A stretch of DNA of 64,000 nt from a bacterium (GCA_016125385.1 WGLV01000005.1:124001-188000), one strand, 5' to 3'; positions 26,683-35,638 are shown, counted from the stretch's first letter. The notes: generated from the letters alone by a model not told the origin. Made by a program: numbers and translations.

Positions 26683-26798
26683 TGGTCGGCGCGGGCGTAC
26701 TGCTCAACGGAGACCTGCCCAACAACACGCTGGTTCACGCCGAGCAGACGCTCATCAAAAAACCGTGGGGGCCGGAACGATACGGATGGTAGCGGGCG
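26683..26798 (+). repeat. Direct repeat copy 2 (displaced nucleotidyltransferase 3' end)
   Basis: This is the second copy of the 116-bp repeat. Read in the right frame it still encodes GVLLNGDLPNNTLVHAEQTL and ends at the same TAG (26790-26792), but it has no start and is not attached to a gene. Differences from copy 1 include two near CTGCTCAACGGAG and one in ACGGATGG. It is either the original gene end pushed downstream by insertion or a copy brought in with the insert. Confidence 0.95.
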
Positions 26799-26802
26799 GC
26801 GA

Positions 26803-27042
26803 TTATCCATTCAGGCGGGATGATTCAGCCGCATCCACAAGGACCTTTTCGGTGGAGTGAGGTAAATCAACGGGGATAAAGTAATCTACCGGGAATAAAT
26901 AATCTTCGCCCGATTCGTCGATCACTCGAATAAAGCCATCATTTTCCGCAGCTTTATCTGGTAACGATTCATATAATTTCAACTTCTCAAGCGATGCCGG
27001 ATAGTCATCATTTTTTATGCAAATGACAAATTTCTGATTCAT
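26803..27042 (-). CDS. Small conserved protein, second gene of a pair
   Basis: A 79-residue acidic protein: MNQKFVICIKNDDYPASLEK, then LPDKAAENDGFIRVIDESGE and DYLFPVDYFIPVDLP. It resembles small hypothetical proteins that I recall from cyanobacteria and other bacteria, with the core RVIDESGEDYL(Y/F)P. Function is unknown to me. ATG 27042 is preferred over an in-frame TTG three codons upstream. It starts 16 bp after the stop of the 73-residue gene, so the two form an operon. Toxin-antitoxin-like size and pairing are noted but no toxin fold is visible. Confidence 0.7.
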   Translation of the reverse strand: MNQKFVICIKNDDYPASLEKLKLYESLPDKAAENDGFIRVIDESGEDYLFPVDYFIPVDLPHSTEKVLVDAAESSRLNG

Positions 27043-27058
27043 CACACCCAACCTGTTC

Positions 27059-27280
27059 TCACTTGATTTTTATTTCTTTTTTGCCTATTCCATCCGCTTC
27101 ATACCAATGAAGTTCAACCTGGCGAATACTCCCATTCGACAATTCAATTATCGCCTTGCCTTTCATTTTTCTCCAACGCCCATCACCATATGTTTTCTTT
27201 AGACGCTTCAGTTCACGAATCGACCGATTTACAGCAATTGTTTCTCTCTCTGTTATCTCCCCGACAATTTCAAAATTCAT
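27059..27280 (-). CDS. Small basic conserved protein, first gene of a pair
   Basis: A 73-residue basic protein: MNFEIVGEITERETIAVN, RSIRELKRLKKTYGDGRWRK, then GKAIIELSNGSIRQVELHWY and EADGIGKKEIKIK. The RWRKxKGxAxIxLxNG and HWYEAxGIGxKExKIK patterns match a small family of unannotated proteins that I recall from cyanobacteria and other bacteria. Function unknown. It lies upstream of the 79-residue gene, separated by 16 bp. ATG 27280 fits the family N-terminus. Confidence 0.7.
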   Translation of the reverse strand: MNFEIVGEITERETIAVNRSIRELKRLKKTYGDGRWRKMKGKAIIELSNGSIRQVELHWYEADGIGKKEIKIK

Positions 27281-27336
27281 CCATTCATGATTTCCCTTTT
27301 AGTTTAATTATTCAACTTAAATTGTACACCAAAATT

Positions 27337-27747
27337 TCAAGGGATGATTCCGCCGTCGTCGAGCGGGGGCCAGTCGAGTTCGCTGGGGGGGGAGGATTGC
27401 GGCTGAGGAAGCGTTGAAGGCCGCGACTCGCGGGCCTGGCGGCGATGAGAAACGGCGGATTTTTCGAAAAATTCTGAAATCGAAATCGTCTTGAACCAAC
27501 TGGAGTACAGATCATCGAAGCCAAGCGGTTCGCCGCCGATGTCGACGTATTCGATCTGCTGCCAGGGGAAAAAGACGGTGTGGAGCATCTCACGCATCTC
27601 TTCAATGGCGCCCTCGCCCGGCGCAACGCTCTCCAGCGCCTTCACCGGGATGGTATACAGAATCAGGCCGTGTTCATCCTTGACCGTCACTTTACCCAGA
27701 AAACGCTTGCCGTTCAGCAGGTGGACTTCGACCATTTCTCCAATCAT
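27337..27747 (-). CDS. Unknown protein with Pro/Ser-rich tail
   Basis: A 136-residue protein. The first 60 residues (MIGEMVEVHLLNGKRFLGKV, then KDEHGLILYTIPVKALES) look like a small beta-barrel of the Sm/LSm or SH3 kind, with strands around HLLNGKRFLGKVTV and FFPWQQIEYVDIGG. The last 50 residues are Pro, Ser and Gln rich and probably disordered. An RNA-binding or adaptor role would be a guess. AGGGAAG precedes ATG 27747. It follows the CgeB-like gene on the same strand by 75 bp. Confidence 0.6.
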   Translation of the reverse strand: MIGEMVEVHLLNGKRFLGKVTVKDEHGLILYTIPVKALESVAPGEGAIEEMREMLHTVFFPWQQIEYVDIGGEPLGFDDLYSSWFKTISISEFFEKSAVSHRRQARESRPSTLPQPQSSPPSELDWPPLDDGGIIP

Positions 27748-27822
27748 GTTTCACTTCCCTGTTGTTTTTTTTCATTATACCGCATCAGGCCGCGTCTCCC
27801 GCTTTCCTGAAACCGATAGATA

Positions 27823-28974
27823 CTATAACGCCCGGCGGGCGGCGGGAAACGAGCGCAGAACGCTCAGCATCCCATCGACCCGTGCGGCGTAGTGGTGGTC
27901 TCGTTCGCAGCGGGCGCGGCCTCGCGCGATCACCCGCCTGCATTCCAGAACGTGTTCGAGGTAGAAGTCGATTTTGGCGCGGAGGTCATCCACATCGCTC
28001 CAATAGATCGCCTCGACGCCGGGTTCAAAATAGCGCGGGGCGGCTGGAACCCAGTCGGACAGCAGGAATCCACCCGCAAGCGGGGCGTTAAAGTCACGCT
28101 GATTGAGGCTTCCGAGACATTGAATGCTATGGATGTTGATATTGACGCGGGCGCTGGCGAAGAGATCGGGCAGTTCGGTGACGGGGTCGATCCGCCCATG
28201 GAATTTCTTTAATAATGGTGAATCTTTCAGTAAAACCGGCCAATCTTCGTTGCCATAAATGCGCAGATCGTAATCGGAAAGGGATTCCATAACGCGGATG
28301 CGATAGCGGTTGTTCGCTTCCCAATACAGGTAGTTGGCCACCTGGGGCTGAATCTGGATGCACTTGCCCGGCGCATACGGCTCAAGGATGGCGAGTTCAT
28401 CGAAAGTCCGCCCGCGTTCCACCAGTTTCCGTTCGACCAGACGGTCGACGTAATCCCGCATTTCCGGGGAGAGCTGGGCGCGGCGCGCGGACTGGTCGAT
28501 CACGCCTCCCACAAAGCAGACATCGCAGCAGAAATGGTTTTTCATGACGCCCACGCGATCAACGTCAGACGCGAGAGGCATAAAGCCGACTCCACCGGGA
28601 TGGTGAGACTGGAGGAAGTCGAGATAGGTTTCATCAAAACTGAAGGCGAATTCGACAGGCTCGAATGGACGGTCGACAAAAAAGCGCGGGTCATCGAGAT
28701 ACCATACAATTTTGTTTGTCGAGCGCAGCCACGATTCCACATCCAGTTGCAGATACTCATACAGTTGCCCGGCGGATTGGTTGATGAGGAGAATCCAGCC
28801 GGGACGGGTTTTGAGCAGATCATCACGAAGCGTTTTTTTTGAGGCGGGATCGAGCAGCGGCGCCAGGGCCAGACGCGCGTCCCACCCCATTTCACGCAAT
28901 GTGTTGAATATTCTTCGCTTGAATAAGCCGAAGCCACGGTCGGCGGGGTCAGAATAACTCCAGATGACGGGCAT
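27823..28974 (-). CDS. CgeB-like glycosyltransferase
   Basis: A 383-residue protein with the layout of CgeB/DUF3880 proteins. The N-terminal Rossmann half starts VIWSYSDPADRGFGLFKRR and includes KIVWYLDDPRFF. The C-terminal half has the glycosyltransferase-like end GRIDPVTELPDLFASARVNI, LNQRDFNAPLAGGFLLSDW and EPGVEAIYWSDVDDLRAKI, which match the donor-binding part of GT-B enzymes (Glyco_trans_1_2). It probably transfers a sugar to a spore-coat-like, capsular or protein acceptor; donor and acceptor unknown. AGGAAAAACC precedes ATG 28974. Confidence 0.75.
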   Translation of the reverse strand: MPVIWSYSDPADRGFGLFKRRIFNTLREMGWDARLALAPLLDPASKKTLRDDLLKTRPGWILLINQSAGQLYEYLQLDVESWLRSTNKIVWYLDDPRFFVDRPFEPVEFAFSFDETYLDFLQSHHPGGVGFMPLASDVDRVGVMKNHFCCDVCFVGGVIDQSARRAQLSPEMRDYVDRLVERKLVERGRTFDELAILEPYAPGKCIQIQPQVANYLYWEANNRYRIRVMESLSDYDLRIYGNEDWPVLLKDSPLLKKFHGRIDPVTELPDLFASARVNINIHSIQCLGSLNQRDFNAPLAGGFLLSDWVPAAPRYFEPGVEAIYWSDVDDLRAKIDFYLEHVLECRRVIARGRARCERDHHYAARVDGMLSVLRSFPAARRAL

Positions 28975-29103
28975 TTACGGTTTTTCCTTTAATCGAATAT
29001 CACGATACCCGAGTTTAATCGTTATTTAAGGACGCTCTTTTATTCCATCGATTGAAAAGAATGGATTAACCCCTTAAAAACCAAGAATTATCCGGCTCTA
29101 ATC

Positions 29104-29131
29104 TTGGGTTAACCCTCCAATCGGGTATACT
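29104..29131 (+). promoter_or_regulatory. Putative promoter of resB-ccsA
   Basis: TTGGGT (29104-29109) and TATACT (29126-29131) are spaced by 16 bp, about 73 bp before the ResB start. The -10 box is close to consensus, the -35 is moderate. The call rests on motif match alone. Confidence 0.4.
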
Positions 29132-29204
29132 TAACAAAGAGTTTGAGTAAGCATATCTAAATAGGCAGCATCGAATAAAAAATCCAAAAAAGCAAAGTGC
29201 ATCC

Positions 29205-31046
29205 ATGAACAAGAAACTCTCATCTTTGGGTCAGTCGCTTTTCGAATTTCTCGCTTCATTGAAACTGGCGGTCATCCTTCTCCTGATCTTCGTCGTTTTA
29301 CTCAGCGCCGCGACCATTCTCGAATCGAAAACCAGCACGGAAGAAGCCCAGCGTCTTATTTACGGGACCGCGTGGTTTGATTTTCTGCTTTTTGTGCTGG
29401 GAATCAACGTCTTGTGTTCAGCGATGATCCGGTTTCCGTGGAAGAAGAAGCAGATTGGCTTTCTGATCACCCACGCCGGCATTCTGATCATCCTGATCGG
29501 GTCATTGATGACGCGCAAGTTCGGGATGGAAGGCCAGTTGATGTTGTCGGAAGGCGAAGTGGGCGATTCGATCCGAATGAATCAGGTCGCGCTGAGCGTG
29601 AGCGCACCCCAGTTGAACGCCTTCGAGTCATTTAATCCACAGAAGTTCATGGCGAGCGGCATCCCCGCCGGAAAAGCCTTGAAGTATTCCATCGGCGACA
29701 GCGGGCTGGTTTGTTACGTCAACCAATATTTTTCGAACCCCCGCCAGGATGAATCGATCACTAACGATGGAACGTCAAAGAATCCAGCGGTTCGAGTGGC
29801 GCTGAAGCGTCCCGAACTGGAACAGGTCAGCGCGCGAGACTGGCTGGTCGCCAGCGATCCGCAGCGTAACGTCATGGATTTTGGCATGGCCAAGGTCGTG
29901 TTTTCACGCGCGGAGACGGAGGAGGCGCTGGCGAACGCTCTGAAGGCGCCCGGTCAGGAAGACGCCGCCACCGAATCCAAAGGTTCGCTGGCCGTGAAGG
30001 ACGCATCAGGCGAAACGGTGACGACGTTCAGCCTCGAGCAGATTCTGAAAGAGCCGATTACTTTTGAATACAAGGGCGAACAATACGCGATCAATGAAGA
30101 GCAGTATTTCGAACGCGCCAAGGTGGATGGTTCGGAACTGGTTAACGACCCATCCAGCGCGGTGAACCCCGTAATCCGACTGACAATTAACGGTCCCAAA
30201 GGTCCTGAAAAACACATGGCGTTCGCGCTGTTTCCTGAATTCGGGTCGATGCACGGAGGAGAATCAGCAGCCGGTTTCAACGTGACGTTTCAATATAACC
30301 AAGACAGCGGCGGCTCAGTGCAACCGGAAAACCGTCTCGATCTGGTGTATGGGCCGGACGATCAGTTGCACTACCGGACGATGAATTCAGGCGGTTTTTC
30401 AGCGAACGGCATCGTCAAAGCAGGCGAAACGCTGAATACTACATGGAACAATCTGGGCCTGCTGGTGGAAGAGGTTTACCCCAACGCCCGGGTTGAATCG
30501 GCGATCGTCGACGCCGGAGAAAACGCGCCGGGACCGCATAACAATCCGCTGGTTCACGTGCGTCTTGAAAACAACACCGGCGGCAGCGCGGAAGGGTATG
30601 TTCCATTCAACTCGCCGCGGCGCATGATGGTGGGTTCGACGCCGGTCACGGTGGAATTCGGTCAACGGAATTATCCACTGGGCTTCCAGATTCAGCTGCT
30701 CGATTTCCGCGCGCCCCGCTATCCCGGCACCAATCGGCCGATGCGGTTCGAGAGCGACGTCATGCTGATCGATCAGGCGAACAGCGTCCAGCGCAAGCAG
30801 AAAGTTTATATGAATAACCCGCTGGATTACAATAATTTCAAGGTGTACCAGTCGAGTTATATCGAAGGACAGAATGGTCAACCGGATGTTTCGATCTTCA
30901 CCGTCGCCAAGGCGCCGGGAACGCCGGTCATTTACGTTGGGTCGATCGTACTCTGTCTCGGCATGATTTTCATCTTTGGCTCGAAGAAATACGGCTACCG
31001 AAAATCGTCTCCGTTCACCACGGGGCAAGTCATTGAAGGAGAATGA
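29205..31046 (+). CDS. resB: Cytochrome c biogenesis protein ResB (CcsB)
   Basis: A 613-residue membrane protein. Three transmembrane segments sit near the N-terminus (LKLAVILLLIFVVLLSAATI; FDFLLFVLGINVLCSAMI; IGFLITHAGILIILIGSL). A large periplasmic domain of about 450 residues follows, and then a final transmembrane helix (VIYVGSIVLCLGMIFIFGS). With CcsA it forms the system II heme transporter and synthase that attaches heme to apocytochromes c. The conserved end VYMNNPLDYNNFKVYQSSY is present. ATG 29205 starts the amphipathic leader of the family. It overlaps or nearly touches ccsA, so translation is probably coupled. Confidence 0.92.
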   Translation: MNKKLSSLGQSLFEFLASLKLAVILLLIFVVLLSAATILESKTSTEEAQRLIYGTAWFDFLLFVLGINVLCSAMIRFPWKKKQIGFLITHAGILIILIGSLMTRKFGMEGQLMLSEGEVGDSIRMNQVALSVSAPQLNAFESFNPQKFMASGIPAGKALKYSIGDSGLVCYVNQYFSNPRQDESITNDGTSKNPAVRVALKRPELEQVSARDWLVASDPQRNVMDFGMAKVVFSRAETEEALANALKAPGQEDAATESKGSLAVKDASGETVTTFSLEQILKEPITFEYKGEQYAINEEQYFERAKVDGSELVNDPSSAVNPVIRLTINGPKGPEKHMAFALFPEFGSMHGGESAAGFNVTFQYNQDSGGSVQPENRLDLVYGPDDQLHYRTMNSGGFSANGIVKAGETLNTTWNNLGLLVEEVYPNARVESAIVDAGENAPGPHNNPLVHVRLENNTGGSAEGYVPFNSPRRMMVGSTPVTVEFGQRNYPLGFQIQLLDFRAPRYPGTNRPMRFESDVMLIDQANSVQRKQKVYMNNPLDYNNFKVYQSSYIEGQNGQPDVSIFTVAKAPGTPVIYVGSIVLCLGMIFIFGSKKYGYRKSSPFTTGQVIEGE

Positions 31047-31048
31047 TC

Positions 31049-32749
31049 GTGAAAATGATCAACCGCACTTTATTCAGCATCCTGTCTCTACTCACGTTCG
31101 CGGTTCCCTCGTTCGGCCAGGCTTCTTTTAACTACGATGCGCTGAACAGCATCCCGGTTCAGGAGGGAGGCCGAATCAAACCGCTGCAGACGTTCGCGGG
31201 CGAATCGGTCAAAGCCATTTCTGGGCAATGGAAATTTCAGGGCCGTGAACCAGTTAACACGCTTTTGCTCTTCCTGTCGTCGGATGACTGGGCTGACGCC
31301 AAAATCGTGAAGATCGGGTACATCCCTCTGAAAGAAAAACTGGGGCTCGACACCGATCAGATGCGTTTCGCGGTCAACGAGATCATCGCCAACCAGAAGT
31401 TTCAGGATTTCGCCAGCGAGGTTTCACAGAAAAGCCGTTCCGGGGCGAAGATGGACCATCTGGAAAGTGAGATGGGTACGTTGATTCACCAGATCACGAC
31501 CTACCAGATGCTGGTATCCGGCGAGATGTTGACCATGGTTCCGCCGCCGCCCGGTTCGGAAGAAGGCGCCCATTGGGCTTCCGTCGGCGATCTCAGCGCT
31601 TACCCCAAAGAGACGCAAGACAAAATTCTCAACACGTTTCGTGACGTCATCACCGCGTTTCATCACGGCGACACGTCCGCATTCGATCAGTCAAGCCAAT
31701 CGATGAAGACGCTGCTCGCGCAGTTGAATCCGGAAGCGTATCCGCCGAAGGTTCAGATTCAGCGCGAGATTTTCTATAACGAATCCCGCCCATTTCTGAT
31801 GTCGTGGATCATTTACCTGACCGCGTTCATTCTGATTCTGCTGGCGTTTTATTTCACGAAAAGCAAAGCGCTCTACTGGAGCGGGATGGCGTTCGCGGTG
31901 GGCGGTTTTCTCTATCATGGATACGGCCTGTTGTTGCGCGCACTGATCGCGGGGCGTCCGCCGGTATCGAACATGTATGAGACGGTGGTGTTCGTCGGCT
32001 GGGGCATCATTCTTTTCGCACTGATCTTTGAATTCATCTATCAGCGGAAATGGTACGTCGCGGTCGGCTCGTTCGTGGGAACGGGAATGCTGATTCTCGC
32101 GGACATTCTGCCTTTCGACCCGAACATCGAACCGCTGGTTCCGGTTTTGCGCAGCAACTACTGGTTGATCATTCACGTACTGACCATCACCATCAGCTAC
32201 AGCGCCTTCGCGCTGGCGATGGGCTTGGCGCACGTTAACCTGTTCGTCTATTTCTACCGCCCCAACAACAAGGCCCTGTTGCGCGAGTTGAGCTTGTTCC
32301 TCTATCGCGTGTTGCAGGTCGGCGTCGTGCTGCTGGCGGCCGGCACCATTCTCGGCGGCGTATGGGCGGCCGAGTCATGGGGCCGCTTCTGGGGCTGGGA
32401 CCCGAAAGAGACCTGGGCGCTGATTTCCCTGCTGGGTTACATGGCGGTGCTGCACGCTCGCTATACGGGCTGGATTCACGATTTCGGCACCGCGGTGGGT
32501 TCGATTCTCGGCTTTTTCCTTGTCCTGATGACCTGGTACGGCGTGAACTTCGTTCTGGCGACCGGCCTGCATAGCTATGGTTTCGGCGTAGGCGGCGGCA
32601 TGTACGTTCTGGGATATCTGGCTGCTGAGTTTATCTTCATGGGCGCTGTCATCTGGAAGTATACGCGCTACAAAAACATGGTCGCGGCCAGCCGCGCGGC
32701 GAATGACGCTTCGTCATCAATCGCCAATCAGGCTCCGAGCGCTTCCTAG
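31049..32749 (+). CDS. ccsA: Cytochrome c biogenesis protein CcsA with N-terminal periplasmic domain
   Basis: A 566-residue protein. A signal-type helix at the start is followed by about 220 periplasmic residues (PVQEGGRIKPLQTFAGES). Eight or so transmembrane helices come next, with the CcsA core: GRPPVSNMYETVVF and the tryptophan-rich heme motif WGRFWGWDPKETWALI. The system II heme-lyase role follows from the WWD-type motif and the ResB neighbour. GTG 31049 is chosen because GAAGGAG sits 7 bases upstream; ATG 31043 overlaps the ResB stop (ATGA) but is too close to that site, and ATG 31055 is possible. Confidence 0.92.
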   Translation: MKMINRTLFSILSLLTFAVPSFGQASFNYDALNSIPVQEGGRIKPLQTFAGESVKAISGQWKFQGREPVNTLLLFLSSDDWADAKIVKIGYIPLKEKLGLDTDQMRFAVNEIIANQKFQDFASEVSQKSRSGAKMDHLESEMGTLIHQITTYQMLVSGEMLTMVPPPPGSEEGAHWASVGDLSAYPKETQDKILNTFRDVITAFHHGDTSAFDQSSQSMKTLLAQLNPEAYPPKVQIQREIFYNESRPFLMSWIIYLTAFILILLAFYFTKSKALYWSGMAFAVGGFLYHGYGLLLRALIAGRPPVSNMYETVVFVGWGIILFALIFEFIYQRKWYVAVGSFVGTGMLILADILPFDPNIEPLVPVLRSNYWLIIHVLTITISYSAFALAMGLAHVNLFVYFYRPNNKALLRELSLFLYRVLQVGVVLLAAGTILGGVWAAESWGRFWGWDPKETWALISLLGYMAVLHARYTGWIHDFGTAVGSILGFFLVLMTWYGVNFVLATGLHSYGFGVGGGMYVLGYLAAEFIFMGAVIWKYTRYKNMVAASRAANDASSSIANQAPSAS

Positions 32750-32896
32750 CGGGCAGTGCCCGCTGCCCATCTTTTGGGTTGAACGAACCAAGCGCTCCCG
32801 CTGGTCGCTGGCGCAGAATGGATTGAGAAGCGATCACAGAATGTTGATGAACGAAAAACGTTAATTTGTCTAAAAGAAACGTAAAAATCGCCAAAG

Positions 32897-32926
32897 AAAG
32901 GGGCGGGTTTGAAACCCGCCCCTTTT
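32897..32926. terminator. Bidirectional terminator between ccsA and the TIM-barrel gene
   Basis: A perfect stem AAAGGGGCGGGTTT with a one-base centre pairs with AAACCCGCCCCTTT and is followed by TTTTG on the plus strand. It lies between two convergent genes, so it can end both transcripts; the minus-side T tract is weaker. Confidence 0.8.
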
Positions 32927-32949
32927 GTTGTTGACACGTTGTTCGAAAC

Positions 32950-34035
32950 TCAGGTCAGCAGGGTATCCATGAACTTGATACTGCGTTCCAAGTCATACAT
33001 CTGCTGCTTGCCGAGGTCTTCTTTCGGGCGATCGGCGGGATGCTGATAGGGTTTCCCCTGTTCGGCCATCGCCGCGAACAGGGCGAAATCCTTCGCGGGG
33101 ATGTCTTCATATCCGTTCCAGAATTCGGGTTTGAAATAGGCGTACTGGCGCGGATCGTTGATCCAGTTGATGATTTCGAGAATGAACGGTTGATCGGGGC
33201 ACAGTTTTTTCCAGGTGGAGAGATACTGGTTCCAATCGAGCTGGCCGTCTCCGGGCGAGCACCACGCGACTTTGGCGCCGTCTTCATATCGCCAGATAGC
33301 GCTGTCGCGCATGCCGGAGCATTTCACGTACGGTCCGAGAATCTCAAGATTGCTTTGCGGGCTTTCGAGGGTCCATGCCGCATTGCCGGAATCGATGGTG
33401 GCGCCGACGAAATCGGGACCGGCGTTTTCAATAACCCACTTGAGTTCCCACGCCTGCATATCTCCGGCGTGATTCTCAACAGCGATATGAACGCCCGCGT
33501 CGAGCGCCTTCCCGCGAACTTTTTTCAGCGTCTCCACCATCGCCTGCATGTGCCGGCGGATGCCGCCATCGTAGGTTCGATCCTGCCCGGTCCCCTGATA
33601 GCAGCGAGCCACGGGAGAGCCCAGCGTTCTGGCGACGCGAATGACGAGATCGAGATGTTCTTCAGCGGTTCCCCACTTGTTGTTGAACGCCTTTGAGGTG
33701 GGGCAGACGCCGCCGGTTCCCGCGTAGAGTTGAATGCCGTAGCCGTCCGCTTTCGCTTTCAAGTCTTTCAGGTAGGCGTCGTCGAGACTTTCATAGATGT
33801 CGAGATCGGAAAAGAGGACGAGATCAACGCCCAACTGATTGGCGTAATCGACGATTTGGGGCGCCTTCCACTCCAACGCGCGGATGGAGAAGTTGTCGAA
33901 CCCGAGCGGAATGGAACGTTTTTTCGCCCTGGCTTGCGCCGCAAGCGATGGCGCCGCGTTCAACGCCGCCGATGCGGCGGCCGCCGCGCTGATCTGGATG
34001 AATCGTCTTCTATCGCTTCGAATCACTTCATTCAT
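32950..34035 (-). CDS. Exported sugar phosphate isomerase/epimerase-like TIM-barrel protein
   Basis: A 361-residue protein. The Tat-like leader RSDRRRFIQISAAAAASAAL precedes the barrel of the AP-endonuclease-2/xylose-isomerase-like family. Likely metal ligands are visible in HIAVENHAGD (Glu and His), GATIDSGNAAW (Asp) and PFILEIINW (Glu). Family members isomerise or epimerise sugars or inositols. Substrate unknown. GAGGAGACCTC precedes ATG 34035. It stands alone between ccsA and RNase D, divergent from the latter. Confidence 0.85.
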   Translation of the reverse strand: MNEVIRSDRRRFIQISAAAAASAALNAAPSLAAQARAKKRSIPLGFDNFSIRALEWKAPQIVDYANQLGVDLVLFSDLDIYESLDDAYLKDLKAKADGYGIQLYAGTGGVCPTSKAFNNKWGTAEEHLDLVIRVARTLGSPVARCYQGTGQDRTYDGGIRRHMQAMVETLKKVRGKALDAGVHIAVENHAGDMQAWELKWVIENAGPDFVGATIDSGNAAWTLESPQSNLEILGPYVKCSGMRDSAIWRYEDGAKVAWCSPGDGQLDWNQYLSTWKKLCPDQPFILEIINWINDPRQYAYFKPEFWNGYEDIPAKDFALFAAMAEQGKPYQHPADRPKEDLGKQQMYDLERSIKFMDTLLT

Positions 34036-34318
34036 GTTGAGGTCTCCTCAAACGGATTGTTTCCAGCGGACTAACGCCGTATCAAACACACTACGTTACC
34101 ATATTCAACGTCTGGATAAAGAAGGCGGACGATATGTAAGAAGGCAAAAAAAGTTCCAGCACAGGTGAAGCGCGGCTTCGGCAAACAGCGGCTTGCTCGT
34201 ATTATTGGTATTGATTACTCAGCTGAGTTACGACGAAAATCAATATAGTAATAACTATTGATTTCAGGGGTGGCCGGGCGGATGGCCCGCTCCCCATTCG
34301 TAGAAATGGATTGGGAAT

Positions 34319-35539
34319 ATGCAGCATCGCGATTTAATCGATTCACCGGAACGCATCGCCGAATGCGCGGAGAGCCTGCGTTCGGCGGACATCATCGCCG
34401 TCGATACTGAATTTATCCGTGAACGCACCTTTTATCCGACGCTGGAAATCATTCAGGTGGCCACGCGGAGCGAATCATGGCTGATCGACGCCCGCGCGTT
34501 TTTAAACCGCAAAGATTCAGGCGGACTGGGAGAATTGCGTCCTCTTTTTGACGTGTTAGCCGATCCCGGCGTATTGAAGGTTTTGCACGCCGCTCAGGCC
34601 GATCAGGAATGCTTCTACACCAGCTTTGAAATCACCGCACAGCCTTCTTTCGATACCGCGCTGGCGGCCGCTCTGCTTGGATACGGCGACAACATCAGCC
34701 TGCGGAACCTGCTGCGCGACGCGCTGGGCATCCGCATCAAAAAAGGCCACGCGCGCAGCCACTGGACGATGCGCCCCCTGCCCGACCCCATGATCACCTA
34801 CGCCCTGTCAGACGTTGAGCATCTGGTCGAGTTGTGTGAAAAACTGCTGGATGAACTCGATGAAAAAGGGCGGCGCGGCTGGGCGATGGAGCTCTCGCGC
34901 GATCTGGAAGACCCCCGGCAGTATGAACCCCAACCGGATGAGATCGCCAAGCGATTATCGAAAAGCGGCCGGATCAACTCGAAAACGTATCCGGTGTTGT
35001 TTGAGCTGGCGCGCTGGCGCGAGGATCGCATCCGGGAGTTGAACATTCCGCGCAAGTGGTTGGTCGACGATGGCGTATTGCTCGATCTGGCCGAAACGAG
35101 ACCCAAAGACCTCAAACAACTTCAAATGTTCCGAGGCATTCCCAAGGATGAAATCGCCGCGCAGGGCGAGCGCATTCTTGCAGCGATCGAACGGGGGCGG
35201 CAAGGGGAACCCCGGCGCCCCGAACCCGCGCCGTCTTCGCTGAAAAACGAAGACTCCAGCGTGGTGGACGTATTGCGTTGTTTTCTGGAGATTCAGGCGG
35301 AAAAACACGGCGTGGCTTCGCGCTTTTTGATTTCACCGCGAATGATGCCTTATCTGTTCCGTTCGGGAATCGATTGCGCGCAGGACCTGATCGACAAAGG
35401 CGTGTTGACGCAGGCGGCGGCGGATCTGATGGGCGAAGAGTTGATCGACTTCCTGAAGGGGCGGCGGGCCATCGCGTTGCGGAACGGCCGGGTGGAGATC
35501 GTCGCGTCGGAAGCGACCGCCGAGATGGACGTGGACTGA
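34319..35539 (+). CDS. rnd: Ribonuclease D
   Basis: A 406-residue 3'-5' exoribonuclease of the DEDDy type, active in tRNA 3' processing. The exonuclease core has VDTEFIRERTFYP (D and E), LHAAQADQECFY (D) and MITYALSDVEHL (Tyr and Asp). Two HRDC-like regions follow (PVLFELARWREDRIRELN and FLISPRMMPYLFRSG). Length is normal. The C-terminal extension is short. It is divergent from the TIM-barrel gene and converges on the giant protease gene; a strong terminator separates the two stops. Confidence 0.95.
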   Translation: MQHRDLIDSPERIAECAESLRSADIIAVDTEFIRERTFYPTLEIIQVATRSESWLIDARAFLNRKDSGGLGELRPLFDVLADPGVLKVLHAAQADQECFYTSFEITAQPSFDTALAAALLGYGDNISLRNLLRDALGIRIKKGHARSHWTMRPLPDPMITYALSDVEHLVELCEKLLDELDEKGRRGWAMELSRDLEDPRQYEPQPDEIAKRLSKSGRINSKTYPVLFELARWREDRIRELNIPRKWLVDDGVLLDLAETRPKDLKQLQMFRGIPKDEIAAQGERILAAIERGRQGEPRRPEPAPSSLKNEDSSVVDVLRCFLEIQAEKHGVASRFLISPRMMPYLFRSGIDCAQDLIDKGVLTQAAADLMGEELIDFLKGRRAIALRNGRVEIVASEATAEMDVD

Positions 35540-35581
35540 TTTTTTAATATTTCCTCCAATCAACAACGAACAATAAAACGA

Positions 35582-35613
35582 AAAAGAGGGGAGCCGAGCG
35601 GCTTCCCTCTTTT
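35582..35613. terminator. Bidirectional terminator between rnd and the giant protease gene
   Basis: A 14-bp stem (AAAAGAGGGGAGCC, loop GAGC, then GGCTTCCCTCTTTT, one G-T wobble) sits in the gap between the two convergent genes. The A and T flanks make it a standard rho-independent terminator for both strands. Confidence 0.88.
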
Positions 35614-35638
35614 GTTTCGTGCGATGCAGCGAGATGCG

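Noticed and set aside
27823-28974. CgeB-like gene as part of the accessory island
   Set aside because: It lies beyond the repeat and has good upstream signals and normal composition, so I treat it as resident.
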